Assembly (NCBI GenBank): GCA_937907025.1
Contig: CALESJ010000053.1
Span: 90,085-154,084 of the forward strand
From: an uncultured Faecalibacterium sp.
Lineage (GTDB): Bacteria; Bacillota; Clostridia; Oscillospirales; Ruminococcaceae
Direction: 5' to 3'
DNA: 64,000 nucleotides
Position numbers and translations under genes: made by a program. A model generated the notes under the pieces. It worked only from the letters and a program-made list of their open reading frames with translations, did no database searches and was not told the DNA's origin. Positions 53,059 to 61,258 of this stretch are shown one piece after another. Positions within the stretch are counted from its first letter, which is position 1. Every line of letters starts with the position of its first letter.

Positions 53059-53829
53059 GGCTCCCCTGTGTAAGGGGAGCTGGCAGCCGCAGGCTGACTG
53101 AGGGGTTGGAAACTTGCTGGTGCTGCCCGTGAACGGGAGATAAGGCAGGGTCTACAACCCCACCGCCGCTGCGCGGCACCTCCCCTTACACAGGGGAGGC
53201 TCCGGGGGTAGAGATTGGCTCCCCTGTGTAAGGGGAGCTGGCGCCGGTAGGCGACTGAGGGGTTGGAAACTTGCTGGTGCTACCCGTGAACGGGAGATAA
53301 GGCAGGGTCTACAACCCCACCGCCGCTGCGCGGCACCTCCCCTTACACAGGGGAGGCTCCGGGGGTAGAGATTGGCTCCCCTGTGTAAGGGGAGCTGGCG
53401 CCGGTAGGCGACTGAGGGGTTGGAAACTTGCTGGTGCTACCCGTGAACGGGAGATAAGGCAGGGTCTACAACCCCACCGCCGCTGCGCGGCACCTCCCCT
53501 TACACAGGGGAGGCTCCGGAGGTAGAGAGCGGCTCCCCTGTGTAAGGGGAGCTGGCGCCGACAGGCGACTGAGGGGTTGGGAACTTACCCTTGTTGCCCG
53601 TGAACGGGATATAAGGCAAGGTCTACATCCCCGCCGCCGCTGCGCGGCACCTCCCCTTACACAGGGGAGGCTCCGGGGGTAGAGATTGGCTCCCCTGTGT
53701 AAGGGGAGCTGGCGCCGGTAGGCGACTGAGGGGTTGGAAACTTGCTGGTGCTACCCGTGAACGGGAGATAAGGCAGGGTCTACAACCCCACCGCCGCTGC
53801 GCGGCACCTCCCCTTACACAGGGGAGGCT
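53059..53829. repeat. Tandem array of five family A hairpin repeats
   Basis: Unit starts are 53059, 53217, 53374, 53531 and 53688, a 157-158 bp period made of the 143-bp hairpin-ended element plus a constant linker CCGGGGGTAGAGATT-like. Units 2, 3 and 5 are identical in the element; units 1 and 4 differ in the interior. The ends are GCTCCCC-N7-GGGGAGC and CCTCCCC-N7-GGGGAGG. There is no coding frame with a ribosome site. The array lies between two convergent terminators. Confidence 0.92.
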
Positions 53830-53898
53830 TCAGGCAAGTGTGCGGCTGACCCGGCCACATTTTTCCAACTTTTATAGCCGACCTGCTGGTCACGCCAT

Positions 53899-54148
53899 TC
53901 AAATCCATTCCTTGCTCACCGGCCCCAGCCGGTGAGAAGGCCGTCGTCAGGTGGCCGCATCTCAGTGGCACAAGGTTTCTCACCCAACCATTGGCCGCTG
54001 TGCGCGGCCGAGTGATAGCGGAACCAACACTTCGTGTTGTTTTTCCTATCGTGCCGGGCACGATAGGAAAAGCCGCAGCCCTGGTCGGCGTCCACCGCCT
54101 CGAAACGGTGGCACTTTTTCGCTTCCTTTTTGGTGTCAAAAAGGAAGG
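53899..54148. repeat. Repeat family B, long copy with palindromic insert
   Basis: Shares AAATCCATTCCTTGCTCACC, the CACCGG/CCGGTG hairpin, GTGGCCGCATC, GCAGCCCTGGTCGG and the CTTCCTTTT/AAAAGGAAG end with the copy at 31442-31590. Between GCATC and GCAGCC it carries about 90 extra bases, including a 15-bp perfect inverted repeat TTTTCCTATCGTGCC with a one-base centre (54041-54071) and AACAC-TTC-GTGTT at 54026-54038. Confidence 0.7.
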
Positions 54149-54189
54149 ACCCAACGGCAGGCAGCCGTCCCCCCGGCAGCAACGCGGTA

Positions 54190-54240
54190 AACCAACCCCA
54201 CCGCCGCTGCGCGGCACCTCCCCTTACACAGGGGAGGCTC
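54190..54240. repeat. Truncated family A repeat (right half)
   Basis: Only the right arm is present (CCGCCGCTGCGCGGCACC then the CCTCCCC/GGGGAGG hairpin), followed by the usual CCGGGGGTAGAG linker and the first eight bases of another left end (GGCTCCCC at 54255). Confidence 0.75.
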
Positions 54241-54289
54241 CGGGGGTAGAGAGCGGCTCCCCAACCACAGGAAAAAAGGCATTTTTTCA

Positions 54290-54339
54290 ACAAAACACCG
54301 CCCCCACCGGGGAAAACTTTCCCGGCAGGGGCGGTGTTG
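54290..54339 (-). terminator. Terminator of the manganese export operon
   Basis: AACACCGCCCC paired with GGGGCGGTGTT and an inner GGGGAAAA-type pairing; on the minus strand followed by TTGTTGAAAAAATG. It is about 40 bp after the ATPase stop codon. Confidence 0.75.
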
Positions 54340-54377
54340 CAGTTTATGCGGACTTGTTCAGTTCAAGCAGCCGACAA

Positions 54378-57023
54378 TCACGCTGCCTTGTGCTTGGCCG
54401 CGGTGCGCTGGATGAGCTTGACCACTTCCACAATGGGAATGACGATCACGGACAGCAGCAGCGCGATCAGGTACTCGGGCAGGTCCACGGGGGTGAAGCC
54501 GAAAGCGTTGGCGATGAAGGGCACTTCCAGCACCAGGGTGGTCAGCACCAGGCTGCCCAGCATGGCGCCCCACAGCACCACGTTGTGGCTGTGCAGGGTG
54601 AAGATGCTGCCCCGCTGGCTGCGCATGTTGAAGCTGTGGAAGATTTCGCACATGCTCATGGTCAGGAAGGCCATGGTCATGCCGTCGGGGGAGATGCCCT
54701 TGGGCATCTCGAAGTAGCCCACTTCCATGCAGTGGCCGATGATATAGGAGGCCAGGGTGATGACGGTGATCAGCACGCCCTGGTACACCACGTCAAAGCC
54801 CAGGCCGCCGGCAAAGATGCCGTCGGTGGATTTGCGGGGCGGGCGGTGCATGATATCGCTTTCGCCCTTTTCCATGCCCAGAGCCAGGGCCGGGAAGCAG
54901 TCGGTGATCAGGTTGATGAACAGCAGGTGCACCGGGTTCAGCAGGGTGAAGCCCAGCAGGGTGGCGGTGAAGACGCCCAGCACCTCGCTCATGTTGGAGG
55001 CCAGCAGGAACTGGATGGCCTTGCGGATGTTGTCATAGATGCGGCGGCCTTCGCTGACCGCGTTGACGATGGTGGCAAAGTTGTCGTCGGCCAGCACCAT
55101 ATCGGCCACGTTCTTGGTGACGTCGGTGCCGGTGATGCCCATGCCCACGCCGATGTCGGCGGCCTTGATGGACGGGGCATCGTTGACGCCGTCGCCGGTC
55201 ATGGCGGTGATGGCGCCGCGCTTCTTCCAGGCGGTGACGATGCGCACCTTGTGCTCGGGCTGCACACGGGCATACACACCGTAGCGGGTGATGGCGTCAG
55301 CCAGCTGCTCATCGGTCAGGTCATCCAGCTCGGAGCCGGTGATGGCTTCGGAGGCATCCTGAATGATGCCCAGCTCCTTGGCGATGGCCACGGCGGTGTC
55401 CTTGTGGTCGCCGGTGATCATCACAGGGCGGATACCGGCTTCCCGGCATTCCACGATGGCGGCCTTGACTTCGGGACGGACCGGGTCGATCATGCCGGTC
55501 AGGCCGATGAAGCACAGGTCCTGCTCCAGGAAGTCGGGTTCATTGTTGTGGGGGTTCTGGGCCCAGGGACGCATGGCGGCAGCCAGCACGCGCAGGGCTT
55601 TGTCGGCCATGGCCTTGTTGGCCTGCAGGAATTCGCTGCGCTTTTCCACGGTCATGGGCACGGCCTTCTCACCGTCCCAGTAATGGGTGCAGCGCTTGAG
55701 CACCACGTCCGGGGCGCCCTTGGTGTACTGGATGAAGGCATTGCCGGAAGCATGCAGGGTGCTCATCATCTTGCGGCTGGAGTCGAAGGGAGCTTCGTCC
55801 ACGCGGGGCTGCTTGGCTTCCAGGTCGGTCTTCTTCATATCCAGGGAAGCGGCGTAGTTCACCAGCGCGGCCTCGGTGGGCTCGCCGACGGCGCCCTCGG
55901 GGGCATACTCGGCGTCGCAGCACAGGGCCATGGCGGTGGCCAGCAGGGGTTCGTCGCCCACATGCTCCACCACGGTCATCTTGTTCTGGGTCAGGGTGCC
56001 GGTCTTATCCGAGCAGATGACCTGGGCACAGCCCAGGGTTTCCACGGCGGTCAGACGGCGGATGACGGCGTTGCGCTTGCTCATGTTGGTCACGCCGATG
56101 GACAGCACCACCGTGACCACGGTGGCCAAGCCTTCGGGGATGGCGGCCACGGCCAGGGAAACAGCCACCATGAAGGTGGACAGGATGGCATCCAGGCTGA
56201 ATTCGCCGTGGGTGATCAGGTTAAAGGCAAAGATGAAGACGCAGATGCCCAGCACCAGCTTGGACAGGGTGCGGCCCAGCTCGTCCAGCTTGCGCTGCAG
56301 CGGGGTCTGCTCGTCCTGGGTGGCGGCCAGAGCGCCGGCGATCTTGCCCATCTCGGTATCCATGCCGGTATCGGTGACCACCATGCGGCCGCGGCCGTAC
56401 ACCACGGTGGAACCCATATAACACATGTTCTTGCGGTCGCCCAGGGGCACATCCTTGCCGCCCTCGGCGGGCAGCAGCTTTTCGATGATCTTGTTCACCG
56501 GCACGCTCTCACCGGTGAGGGCGGCTTCCTCGATCTTGAGGCTGGCGCTTTCCAGGATACGGCCGTCGGCGGGGACGCTGTCGCCCGCTTCCAGCAGCAC
56601 GATGTCGCCGGGCACCAGCTCGGCGCTGTGCAGGCTCACATGCTTGCCGTCACGCAGCACCTTGCTGGTGGCGGCGGTCATGGTCTGCAATGCCTCGATG
56701 GCGGCTTCGGCCTTGCTCTCCTGATAGACGCCCAGCACCGCGTTGAGCAGCACCACCACCAGAATGATGATGACCTCGGCCATGCTTTCGCCTTCGATGA
56801 GGCTGGTCACGGCGGACACCGCCGCGGCGCACAGCAGGATGATGAGCATGGGGTCCTTGAGCTGCTCGATGAAACGCTGGAGCAGGGTGGCTTTCTGCGC
56901 TTCCTTGAGCTTGTTGGGACCGTGTTCTTCCAGGCGGCGGGCAGCTTCCTGGCTGCTCAGGCCGTCCAGACCGGCGTTTTCCTGCTGAAGAACTTCTTCG
57001 GCAGACAGTTCATAACTTTTCAC
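54378..57023 (-). CDS. P-type cation ATPase (P2A type), likely manganese exporter
   Basis: 881 residues from a GTG at 57023 (AAAGGAGTT upstream). The actuator loop TGES is at 170-173, the phosphorylated aspartate D339 in SDKTGTLT, helix-4 motif IPEGLA at 295-300 and hinge TGDGVNDAP are present, so it is catalytically complete. The family is annotated as Ca2+ ATPases, but the yybP-ykoY-like riboswitch in its leader and the upstream mntP gene argue that it exports Mn2+. Ca2+ transport cannot be excluded. Expression depends on read-through of the terminator at 57085-57140. Confidence 0.9.
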   Translation of the reverse strand: MKSYELSAEEVLQQENAGLDGLSSQEAARRLEEHGPNKLKEAQKATLLQRFIEQLKDPMLIILLCAAAVSAVTSLIEGESMAEVIIILVVVLLNAVLGVYQESKAEAAIEALQTMTAATSKVLRDGKHVSLHSAELVPGDIVLLEAGDSVPADGRILESASLKIEEAALTGESVPVNKIIEKLLPAEGGKDVPLGDRKNMCYMGSTVVYGRGRMVVTDTGMDTEMGKIAGALAATQDEQTPLQRKLDELGRTLSKLVLGICVFIFAFNLITHGEFSLDAILSTFMVAVSLAVAAIPEGLATVVTVVLSIGVTNMSKRNAVIRRLTAVETLGCAQVICSDKTGTLTQNKMTVVEHVGDEPLLATAMALCCDAEYAPEGAVGEPTEAALVNYAASLDMKKTDLEAKQPRVDEAPFDSSRKMMSTLHASGNAFIQYTKGAPDVVLKRCTHYWDGEKAVPMTVEKRSEFLQANKAMADKALRVLAAAMRPWAQNPHNNEPDFLEQDLCFIGLTGMIDPVRPEVKAAIVECREAGIRPVMITGDHKDTAVAIAKELGIIQDASEAITGSELDDLTDEQLADAITRYGVYARVQPEHKVRIVTAWKKRGAITAMTGDGVNDAPSIKAADIGVGMGITGTDVTKNVADMVLADDNFATIVNAVSEGRRIYDNIRKAIQFLLASNMSEVLGVFTATLLGFTLLNPVHLLFINLITDCFPALALGMEKGESDIMHRPPRKSTDGIFAGGLGFDVVYQGVLITVITLASYIIGHCMEVGYFEMPKGISPDGMTMAFLTMSMCEIFHSFNMRSQRGSIFTLHSHNVVLWGAMLGSLVLTTLVLEVPFIANAFGFTPVDLPEYLIALLLSVIVIPIVEVVKLIQRTAAKHKAA

Positions 57024-57084
57024 GCTGGAACTCCTTTCGGTTGCAGGCGGGGAAAGGCCCCGCCGACCTTCATATACCTATTAT

Positions 57085-57246
57085 ATATAAATAAGACCCA
57101 TACACCAGGGACTTGCAGCAAGCCGATGGCGTATGAGTCTGATTCTTTGCGGTATCTTTACCTCAAAGGCGGCACCGGGCGCCCGAAGCGCCGGGATGAC
57201 GATGCCGCCGCACGCCCCCAGGGGGACGCGGAACTACTCCCTCAAA
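57085..57246 (-). promoter_or_regulatory. yybP-ykoY-like Mn2+ riboswitch and terminator before the P-type ATPase
   Basis: On the minus strand the leader begins GAGGGAGTAG (57234-57243), the conserved 5' box of the yybP-ykoY class, followed by a GC-rich stem with GCATCGTCATCCC in the internal loop, and ends ...AATCAGACTCAT. AGACTCATAC (57130-57139) can instead pair with GTATGGGTCT (57094-57103) to form a terminator followed by TATTTATAT. Metal binding should hold the 5' strand and let transcription continue. It begins 33 bp after the mntP stop, and I see no promoter in that gap. Confidence 0.75.
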
Positions 57247-57275
57247 CGGCAGAGAAAGAAAAACAGGTCCGGCAA

Positions 57276-57833
57276 TTACAGGATGCCCAACCCTTGCAGT
57301 AAAATTTTCAGGCCCATCAGGACCAGCACGGCGCCGCCGGCCCGCTCGGCCAGGGCTTTGTACCGGGTGCCGAACAGGTTGCCGATCTTGACGCCCGCCG
57401 CCGACACCACCAGGGTGACAATGCCGATGAACAGCACCGCGGCCACAATGTCGGTGCCGGTGGCCGCAAAGCTCACGCCCACGGCCAGGGCATCAATGGA
57501 GGTAGCCACCGCCAGGGGCAGCATGGCCTTGGGGGAGAAGTCGGGGGTGACTTCCTCCTCACCGCCGAAACTCTCCCGGATCATGTTGACGCCGATGATG
57601 GCCAGCAGCACAAACGCCACCCAGTGACCAAAGCTGCCGATGAGCCCCGCAAACCCGGAACCCAGCCAGTACCCCAGCAGGGGCATCAGTGCCTGAAAGG
57701 CCCCGAACCACACGCCGCAGATCAGCGCGTGGCGCAGCTGCATTTTGCGCACCGAGAGGCCTTTGCAGATGGACACCGCAAAAGCATCCATGGAAAGGCC
57801 CAGTGCAATGATGAAAAGATCCGCCAATGACAT
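57276..57833 (-). CDS. mntP: Manganese efflux pump MntP
   Basis: 185 residues from ATG 57833; an in-frame TTG two codons upstream has a better spaced GGAGAG and is an alternative. Six predicted helices in two pseudo-symmetric halves. The metal-site aspartates lie in GLSMDAFAVSI (helix 1) and ATSIDALAVGVS (helix 4), as in E. coli MntP. It exports Mn2+. A Mn riboswitch precedes it, and the ATPase with its own riboswitch follows, making a two-pump export unit. Confidence 0.93.
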   Translation of the reverse strand: MSLADLFIIALGLSMDAFAVSICKGLSVRKMQLRHALICGVWFGAFQALMPLLGYWLGSGFAGLIGSFGHWVAFVLLAIIGVNMIRESFGGEEEVTPDFSPKAMLPLAVATSIDALAVGVSFAATGTDIVAAVLFIGIVTLVVSAAGVKIGNLFGTRYKALAERAGGAVLVLMGLKILLQGLGIL

Positions 57834-57880
57834 ACGCAAACCACTCTCCCGCGTTGTGATGCGGCAGGCGGGACAGGTAC

Positions 57881-58012
57881 AAAAAAAAGCAAGACCTATC
57901 CCGCCCTGCCGTGCAAGGCAAAAGATAAGTCTCGCTGTTTCATCTAAAGCCAGGGTTGCCCCAGGATGTTGGCTCTATCACGCGAATATTCCGCGCCAGC
58001 TACTCCCTTATG
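57881..58012 (-). promoter_or_regulatory. yybP-ykoY Mn2+ riboswitch and terminator before mntP
   Basis: On the minus strand TAAGGGAGTAGC starts the aptamer at about 58012. GAGCCAACATCCTGGGGC provides the conserved internal loop, and it closes with GCGAGACTTATC (57924-57935). The same GCGAGACTTATC can pair with GATAGGTCTTGC (57889-57900), followed by eight T's (57881-57888): a textbook terminator. Mn2+ binding to the aptamer should sequester GCGAGAC and allow mntP transcription. Confidence 0.9.
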
Positions 58013-58020
58013 CAGGCAGT

Positions 58021-58050
58021 ACCATACCATATCTGCGGGGGGTTAGTCAA
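58021..58050 (-). promoter_or_regulatory. Promoter of the manganese export operon
   Basis: On the minus strand TTGACT (58045-58050), an 18-bp spacer and TATGGT (58021-58026). The start site would fall at the 5' edge of the riboswitch aptamer. Confidence 0.65.
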
Positions 58051-58267
58051 GCACAACCACAGGGCGTTTTGGGGGCCCGGAAAGTTTTCCACCGTTTTCC
58101 CGGGTTTTGCACAGCCTTTACACGGTGTTTTCCGCCAAAAGTTGAAAACTCGGGGCAAAATGTTGAAAACTTGGGGGTTTTGGCGGCGAATATTACGAAA
58201 TGATGAATACGATGGGTTCATTACCACCCTGTATAACGGTTTTTCACGTTGAAAATGTTGAAAACCC

Positions 58268-58442
58268 TGTGGAAAGTGTGGAAAACTACTTCGTTTTCCA
58301 CAAACTACAACTTTTGATTGTTTGCCCCCGGAAGCCCCTGTGCCGATTTCGACAAACAAATGTTGAACTTGCCCGGGGGAAATGGTACAATAGCATAATA
58401 AACCGCCCGCCGTAAAACGGCGGAATTCCACGGTTTTCCACA
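58268..58442. other. Cluster of DnaA-box-like sites
   Basis: Three copies of TTTTCCACA or its complement (58277-58285, 58294-58302, 58434-58442) and one TGTGGAAAG (58268-58276), each one mismatch from the DnaA box TTATCCACA. The neighbourhood also has repeated GTTGAAAA motifs (58141, 58162, 58248, 58257) and AATATTACGAAATGATG. They lie upstream of genes that in B. subtilis are near oriC. No dnaA gene is in the window. Confidence 0.35.
58363..58391 (+). promoter_or_regulatory. Promoter of the rhomboid-like/darA/holB gene set
   Basis: TTGAAC (58363-58368), a 17-bp spacer and TACAAT (58386-58391), 62 bp before the first ATG. Confidence 0.75.
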
Positions 58443-58453
58443 AGGAGGTTTCC

Positions 58454-59101
58454 ATGAATTGGCTCGACAGGCTTGAGCGCCGTTACGGCCATCTTGCCAT
58501 CCCCAATCTGTTGAATATCGTTCTGGTGGGCCAGCTGATTGCCTGGTTCATCATCATGTTCATCAACTCCGATCTCATCGGCGCCCTGATGCTCACCCGC
58601 GCCGGGCTGCTCCACGGGCAGATCTGGCGGCTGGTCAGCTTTGTATTCATGCCCAGTTTGCAGACCTCTGTGTTCTGGCTGCTGGTGGAACTGTACTTTT
58701 ACTGGTGGGTGGGCAACGCCCTGACCCGCGCCTGGGGCGATTTCCGCTTTACCGTCTACTGGGTGGCGGGCATGCTGGGGGCCATCCTCAGCTGCCTGAT
58801 CACCGGCTTCGGCAGCTCCTCGGGGCTGTTCCTCAGCCTGTTCTTCGCCTATGCCTGGATGTGGCCCAACCAGCAGGTGCTGCTCTTCTTCTTCATCCCG
58901 GTCAAGGTCAAGTGGCTGGGCTGGGCGGCCGCGGCCGTCTGGGCCTGGAACTTCATCACCGGCAGCTTTTCTTCCCGCATCACCCTGCTGTTCGGTCTGG
59001 CAGGCTTTCTGCTCTTCTTCGGCAAGGAGCTGTGGGACTGGTGCCACGACACCATTGCGGGCTACAAGCGCCGCAAGGACTGGGAGAACCGCTGGAAGTA
59101 A
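58454..59101 (+). CDS. Rhomboid-like membrane protein, probably not a protease
   Basis: 215 residues and about six helices. Rhomboid landmarks are recognisable: GLLHGQIWRLVSFVFMP (loop 1, with Pro where many have His), WWVGNALTRAWGDFRF and GSSSGLFLSLFFAYAW followed by FFFIPVKVKWLGW. The serine region is atypical, and the catalytic histidine of the last helix is missing (GLAGFLLFFGKEL). It ends in a basic tail KRRKDWENRWK. The start has AAGGAGG. It lies 40 bp before darA in the same direction. Confidence 0.7.
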   Translation: MNWLDRLERRYGHLAIPNLLNIVLVGQLIAWFIIMFINSDLIGALMLTRAGLLHGQIWRLVSFVFMPSLQTSVFWLLVELYFYWWVGNALTRAWGDFRFTVYWVAGMLGAILSCLITGFGSSSGLFLSLFFAYAWMWPNQQVLLFFFIPVKVKWLGWAAAAVWAWNFITGSFSSRITLLFGLAGFLLFFGKELWDWCHDTIAGYKRRKDWENRWK

Positions 59102-59141
59102 CCTTATTTAAAATATCCACTCTCGTAAGGAGGAATCATAT

Positions 59142-59465
59142 ATGAAACTCATCACTGCGATCGTCAACAAGGAAGACTCCAAGGCTGTCTGCTCCGAACT
59201 GGTGCGCAACAAGTTCTACGTCACCCGTCTGGCCACCACCGGCGGCTTCCTGATGGCGGGCAACATGACCCTGCTCATCGGCACCGAGGACGAGCGGGTG
59301 GATACCTGCATCGAGTGCATCTCCAAGTGCTGCAAACAGCGCACCGAGATCGTGCCCGGCGCGGCTTCCATCGGCCTGGGCATGGAGAGCGCCATGCCCA
59401 TTGAGGTCACCGTGGGCGGCGCCACCGTCTTTGTGACCAACGTGGAACGCTTCGAAAAGCTGTGA
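59142..59465 (+). CDS. darA: Cyclic-di-AMP receptor DarA (PII-like, YaaQ)
   Basis: 107-residue PII-like signalling protein, close to the usual 109. The conserved N-terminus KLITAIVNKEDSKAVCSELV, the loop TTGGFLMAGNMTLLIG (about 32-47) that contacts c-di-AMP, and the C-terminal VGGATVFVTNVERFEKL identify DarA/YaaQ. It forms trimers that bind c-di-AMP; the output partner is unknown. It is followed by holB with a 4-base overlap (GTGA), the same order as in B. subtilis. Confidence 0.95.
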   Translation: MKLITAIVNKEDSKAVCSELVRNKFYVTRLATTGGFLMAGNMTLLIGTEDERVDTCIECISKCCKQRTEIVPGAASIGLGMESAMPIEVTVGGATVFVTNVERFEKL

Positions 59466-60397
59466 GCACTTCCGGTATGCTGGACCGTCTGGCCGGCAAC
59501 CATGCCCTGAAACAGGATCTTTCCACAGCGCTGCGCTCCGGCCGGCTGCCCCACAGTATTCTGCTGGTGGGGGAACCGGGCTGCGGGGCGGGCTTTGCTG
59601 CGCGCTGCCTGGCGGCGGATTATCTGTATCCCCAGGGGGGCGCCCACGCCGAGGCGGTGCTCCGGGGGGAGGACAGCGAGTGTCTGGCCGTCCGGGGGGA
59701 AGGTGCCTCCGGCCAGATCAAGGTGGAACGCATCCGGGACGCCCGGGAGAACATCCAGCACAGCGCCCTTTCCGCCGATGCAGCCGGGCGTGTGCTGTTC
59801 ATCTACGGCGCCCAGAACCTGAACGGGGCTTCGGCCAACGCCATGCTGAAAATTATGGAGGAACCGCCCGAAGGGGTGCTGTTCCTGCTGACGGCATCCA
59901 GTGCGGCGGCGGTGCTGCCCACCATCCGCAGCCGGTGCGCCGCCTACACAGTGGCCCCGGTGCCCGAAGCCGAATGTGCCGCCGCTTTGCGGGCGGCGCT
60001 GCCCCAGATTGACGACCGGCAGGCCGCCGACCTTGCCTTTTTATATGAAGGGCACATCGGTTCGGCCATTGCGGTGATGCAGGACCCGGCCATCAAGAGT
60101 GCCCGGGCTGCCGCCCGGGAGCTGTGCCACCAGGCCGAAGTCCGGGACACCTACCGGGCCGCGGCGCTGCTGGCCAAATACGAGAAGGACAAAGAGGGCG
60201 TTGCCCGCCTGCTGGTACAGACCCGCACGGCGGCCAGCGCCGCTTTGCGCCGCCCGGGATTCGACGGGCTTTCGGCCCCTGCCGCCGCCCGGCTGGCCCG
60301 GGCCGCCGGCGACGCCATGAAGGCCATGACCGGCAACGCCAACCTGCGCCTGACCCTGACCCTGCTGGCCGCTGCGGCCACCGCCCAAGACCCATAA
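59462..60397 (+). CDS. holB: DNA polymerase III subunit delta'
   Basis: 311-residue clamp-loader AAA+ subunit. It starts at a GTG overlapping the darA stop. Recognisable blocks are LPHSILLVGEPGCGAGFAAR (degenerate P-loop without the lysine, as often in delta'), VLFIYGAQNLNGASANAMLK, IMEEPPEGVLFLL and the TIRSRC sensor motif. No cysteine zinc module is seen. It works with DnaX and HolA to load the beta clamp. Followed 18 bp later by ricT. Confidence 0.9.
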   Translation: MSTSGMLDRLAGNHALKQDLSTALRSGRLPHSILLVGEPGCGAGFAARCLAADYLYPQGGAHAEAVLRGEDSECLAVRGEGASGQIKVERIRDARENIQHSALSADAAGRVLFIYGAQNLNGASANAMLKIMEEPPEGVLFLLTASSAAAVLPTIRSRCAAYTVAPVPEAECAAALRAALPQIDDRQAADLAFLYEGHIGSAIAVMQDPAIKSARAAARELCHQAEVRDTYRAAALLAKYEKDKEGVARLLVQTRTAASAALRRPGFDGLSAPAAARLARAAGDAMKAMTGNANLRLTLTLLAAAATAQDP

Positions 60398-60415
60398 AAT
60401 AAAGGAAATACAAGC

Positions 60416-61255
60416 ATGAAAGTCATTTCTGTCAAATTCAAGGAGAGCGGCCGCTCCTACTACTTTGACCCCGGCGCGCTGGAAGTGCAGACCGGGGATT
60501 TCGTCATTGTGGAAACCGCCCGCGGCGTGGAGTGCGGCGAGGTGGTCCGCGGCTGCCATGACCTGCCGGACACCGGGTTCTCCCGGGAGATCAAACCGGT
60601 GCAGCGCATGGCCGACGGCATGGACATCCGCCGCATGCGCCAGAACCGCACCGACGAGCGCAAGGCCTTCACCATCTGTGAGCAGCGCATCGCCGCCCAC
60701 AAGCTGCAGATGAAGCTCATTGACGCCGAATACACCCTGGACCGCAACAAGCTGGTGTTCTACTTCACCGCCGACAACCGGGTGGACTTCCGGGAGCTGG
60801 TCAAGGACCTGGCCTCCCAGTTCCACACCCGCATCGAGCTGCGCCAGATCGGCGTGCGGGATGAGAGCAAGATGCTGGGCGGCCTGGGCGTCTGCGGGCA
60901 GCCTTTCTGCTGCAGCCGCTTTCTGAAGAACTTCCAGCCCGTGTCCATCAAGATGGCCAAGGAGCAGGGGCTTTCCCTGAATCCGGCCAAGATCAGCGGC
61001 GCCTGCGGGCGTCTGATGTGCTGCCTGGCCTACGAGCAGAAGAGCTACGAATACCTGAACAGCATCACCCCCCAGGTGGGCAGCGTGGTCCGCACCCCCG
61101 ACGGGGAAGGCACCGTCACCGAAGTGAACGTCATCTCCGGCACCCTGAAGGTGCGCAGCGTGGAAAGCCTTTCGCCCAAGACCTACAAGCGGTCGGAGTG
61201 CGAGTATCTGCGCGGGGGACGCCGTGCCCCGGTGAAGCCGGACAAGGAGGACTGA
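60416..61255 (+). CDS. ricT: RicT / YaaT (PSP1-domain protein)
   Basis: 279 residues. PSP1 domain with the N-terminal YYFDPGALEVQTGDFVIVET and conserved cysteines C160, C165, C166 (GVCGQPFCC) and C197, C202, C203 (GACGRLMCC), which bind Fe-S clusters in B. subtilis RicT. With RicA and RicF it supports RNase Y-dependent mRNA maturation, biofilm and sporulation; ricA/ricF are not in the window. It lies between holB and rsmI, a conserved order. Confidence 0.95.
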   Translation: MKVISVKFKESGRSYYFDPGALEVQTGDFVIVETARGVECGEVVRGCHDLPDTGFSREIKPVQRMADGMDIRRMRQNRTDERKAFTICEQRIAAHKLQMKLIDAEYTLDRNKLVFYFTADNRVDFRELVKDLASQFHTRIELRQIGVRDESKMLGGLGVCGQPFCCSRFLKNFQPVSIKMAKEQGLSLNPAKISGACGRLMCCLAYEQKSYEYLNSITPQVGSVVRTPDGEGTVTEVNVISGTLKVRSVESLSPKTYKRSECEYLRGGRRAPVKPDKED

Positions 61256-61258
61256 CCC

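Noticed and set aside
53059..53829. CRISPR-like array
   Set aside because: Regular spacing, but the units are 157 bp, the 'spacers' are a constant linker and there are no cas genes. The units are hairpin-ended elements found singly elsewhere.
57130..57627. Plus-strand open frames over the riboswitch and mntP
   Set aside because: They lie antisense to a clear riboswitch and mntP and contain no recognisable domain.
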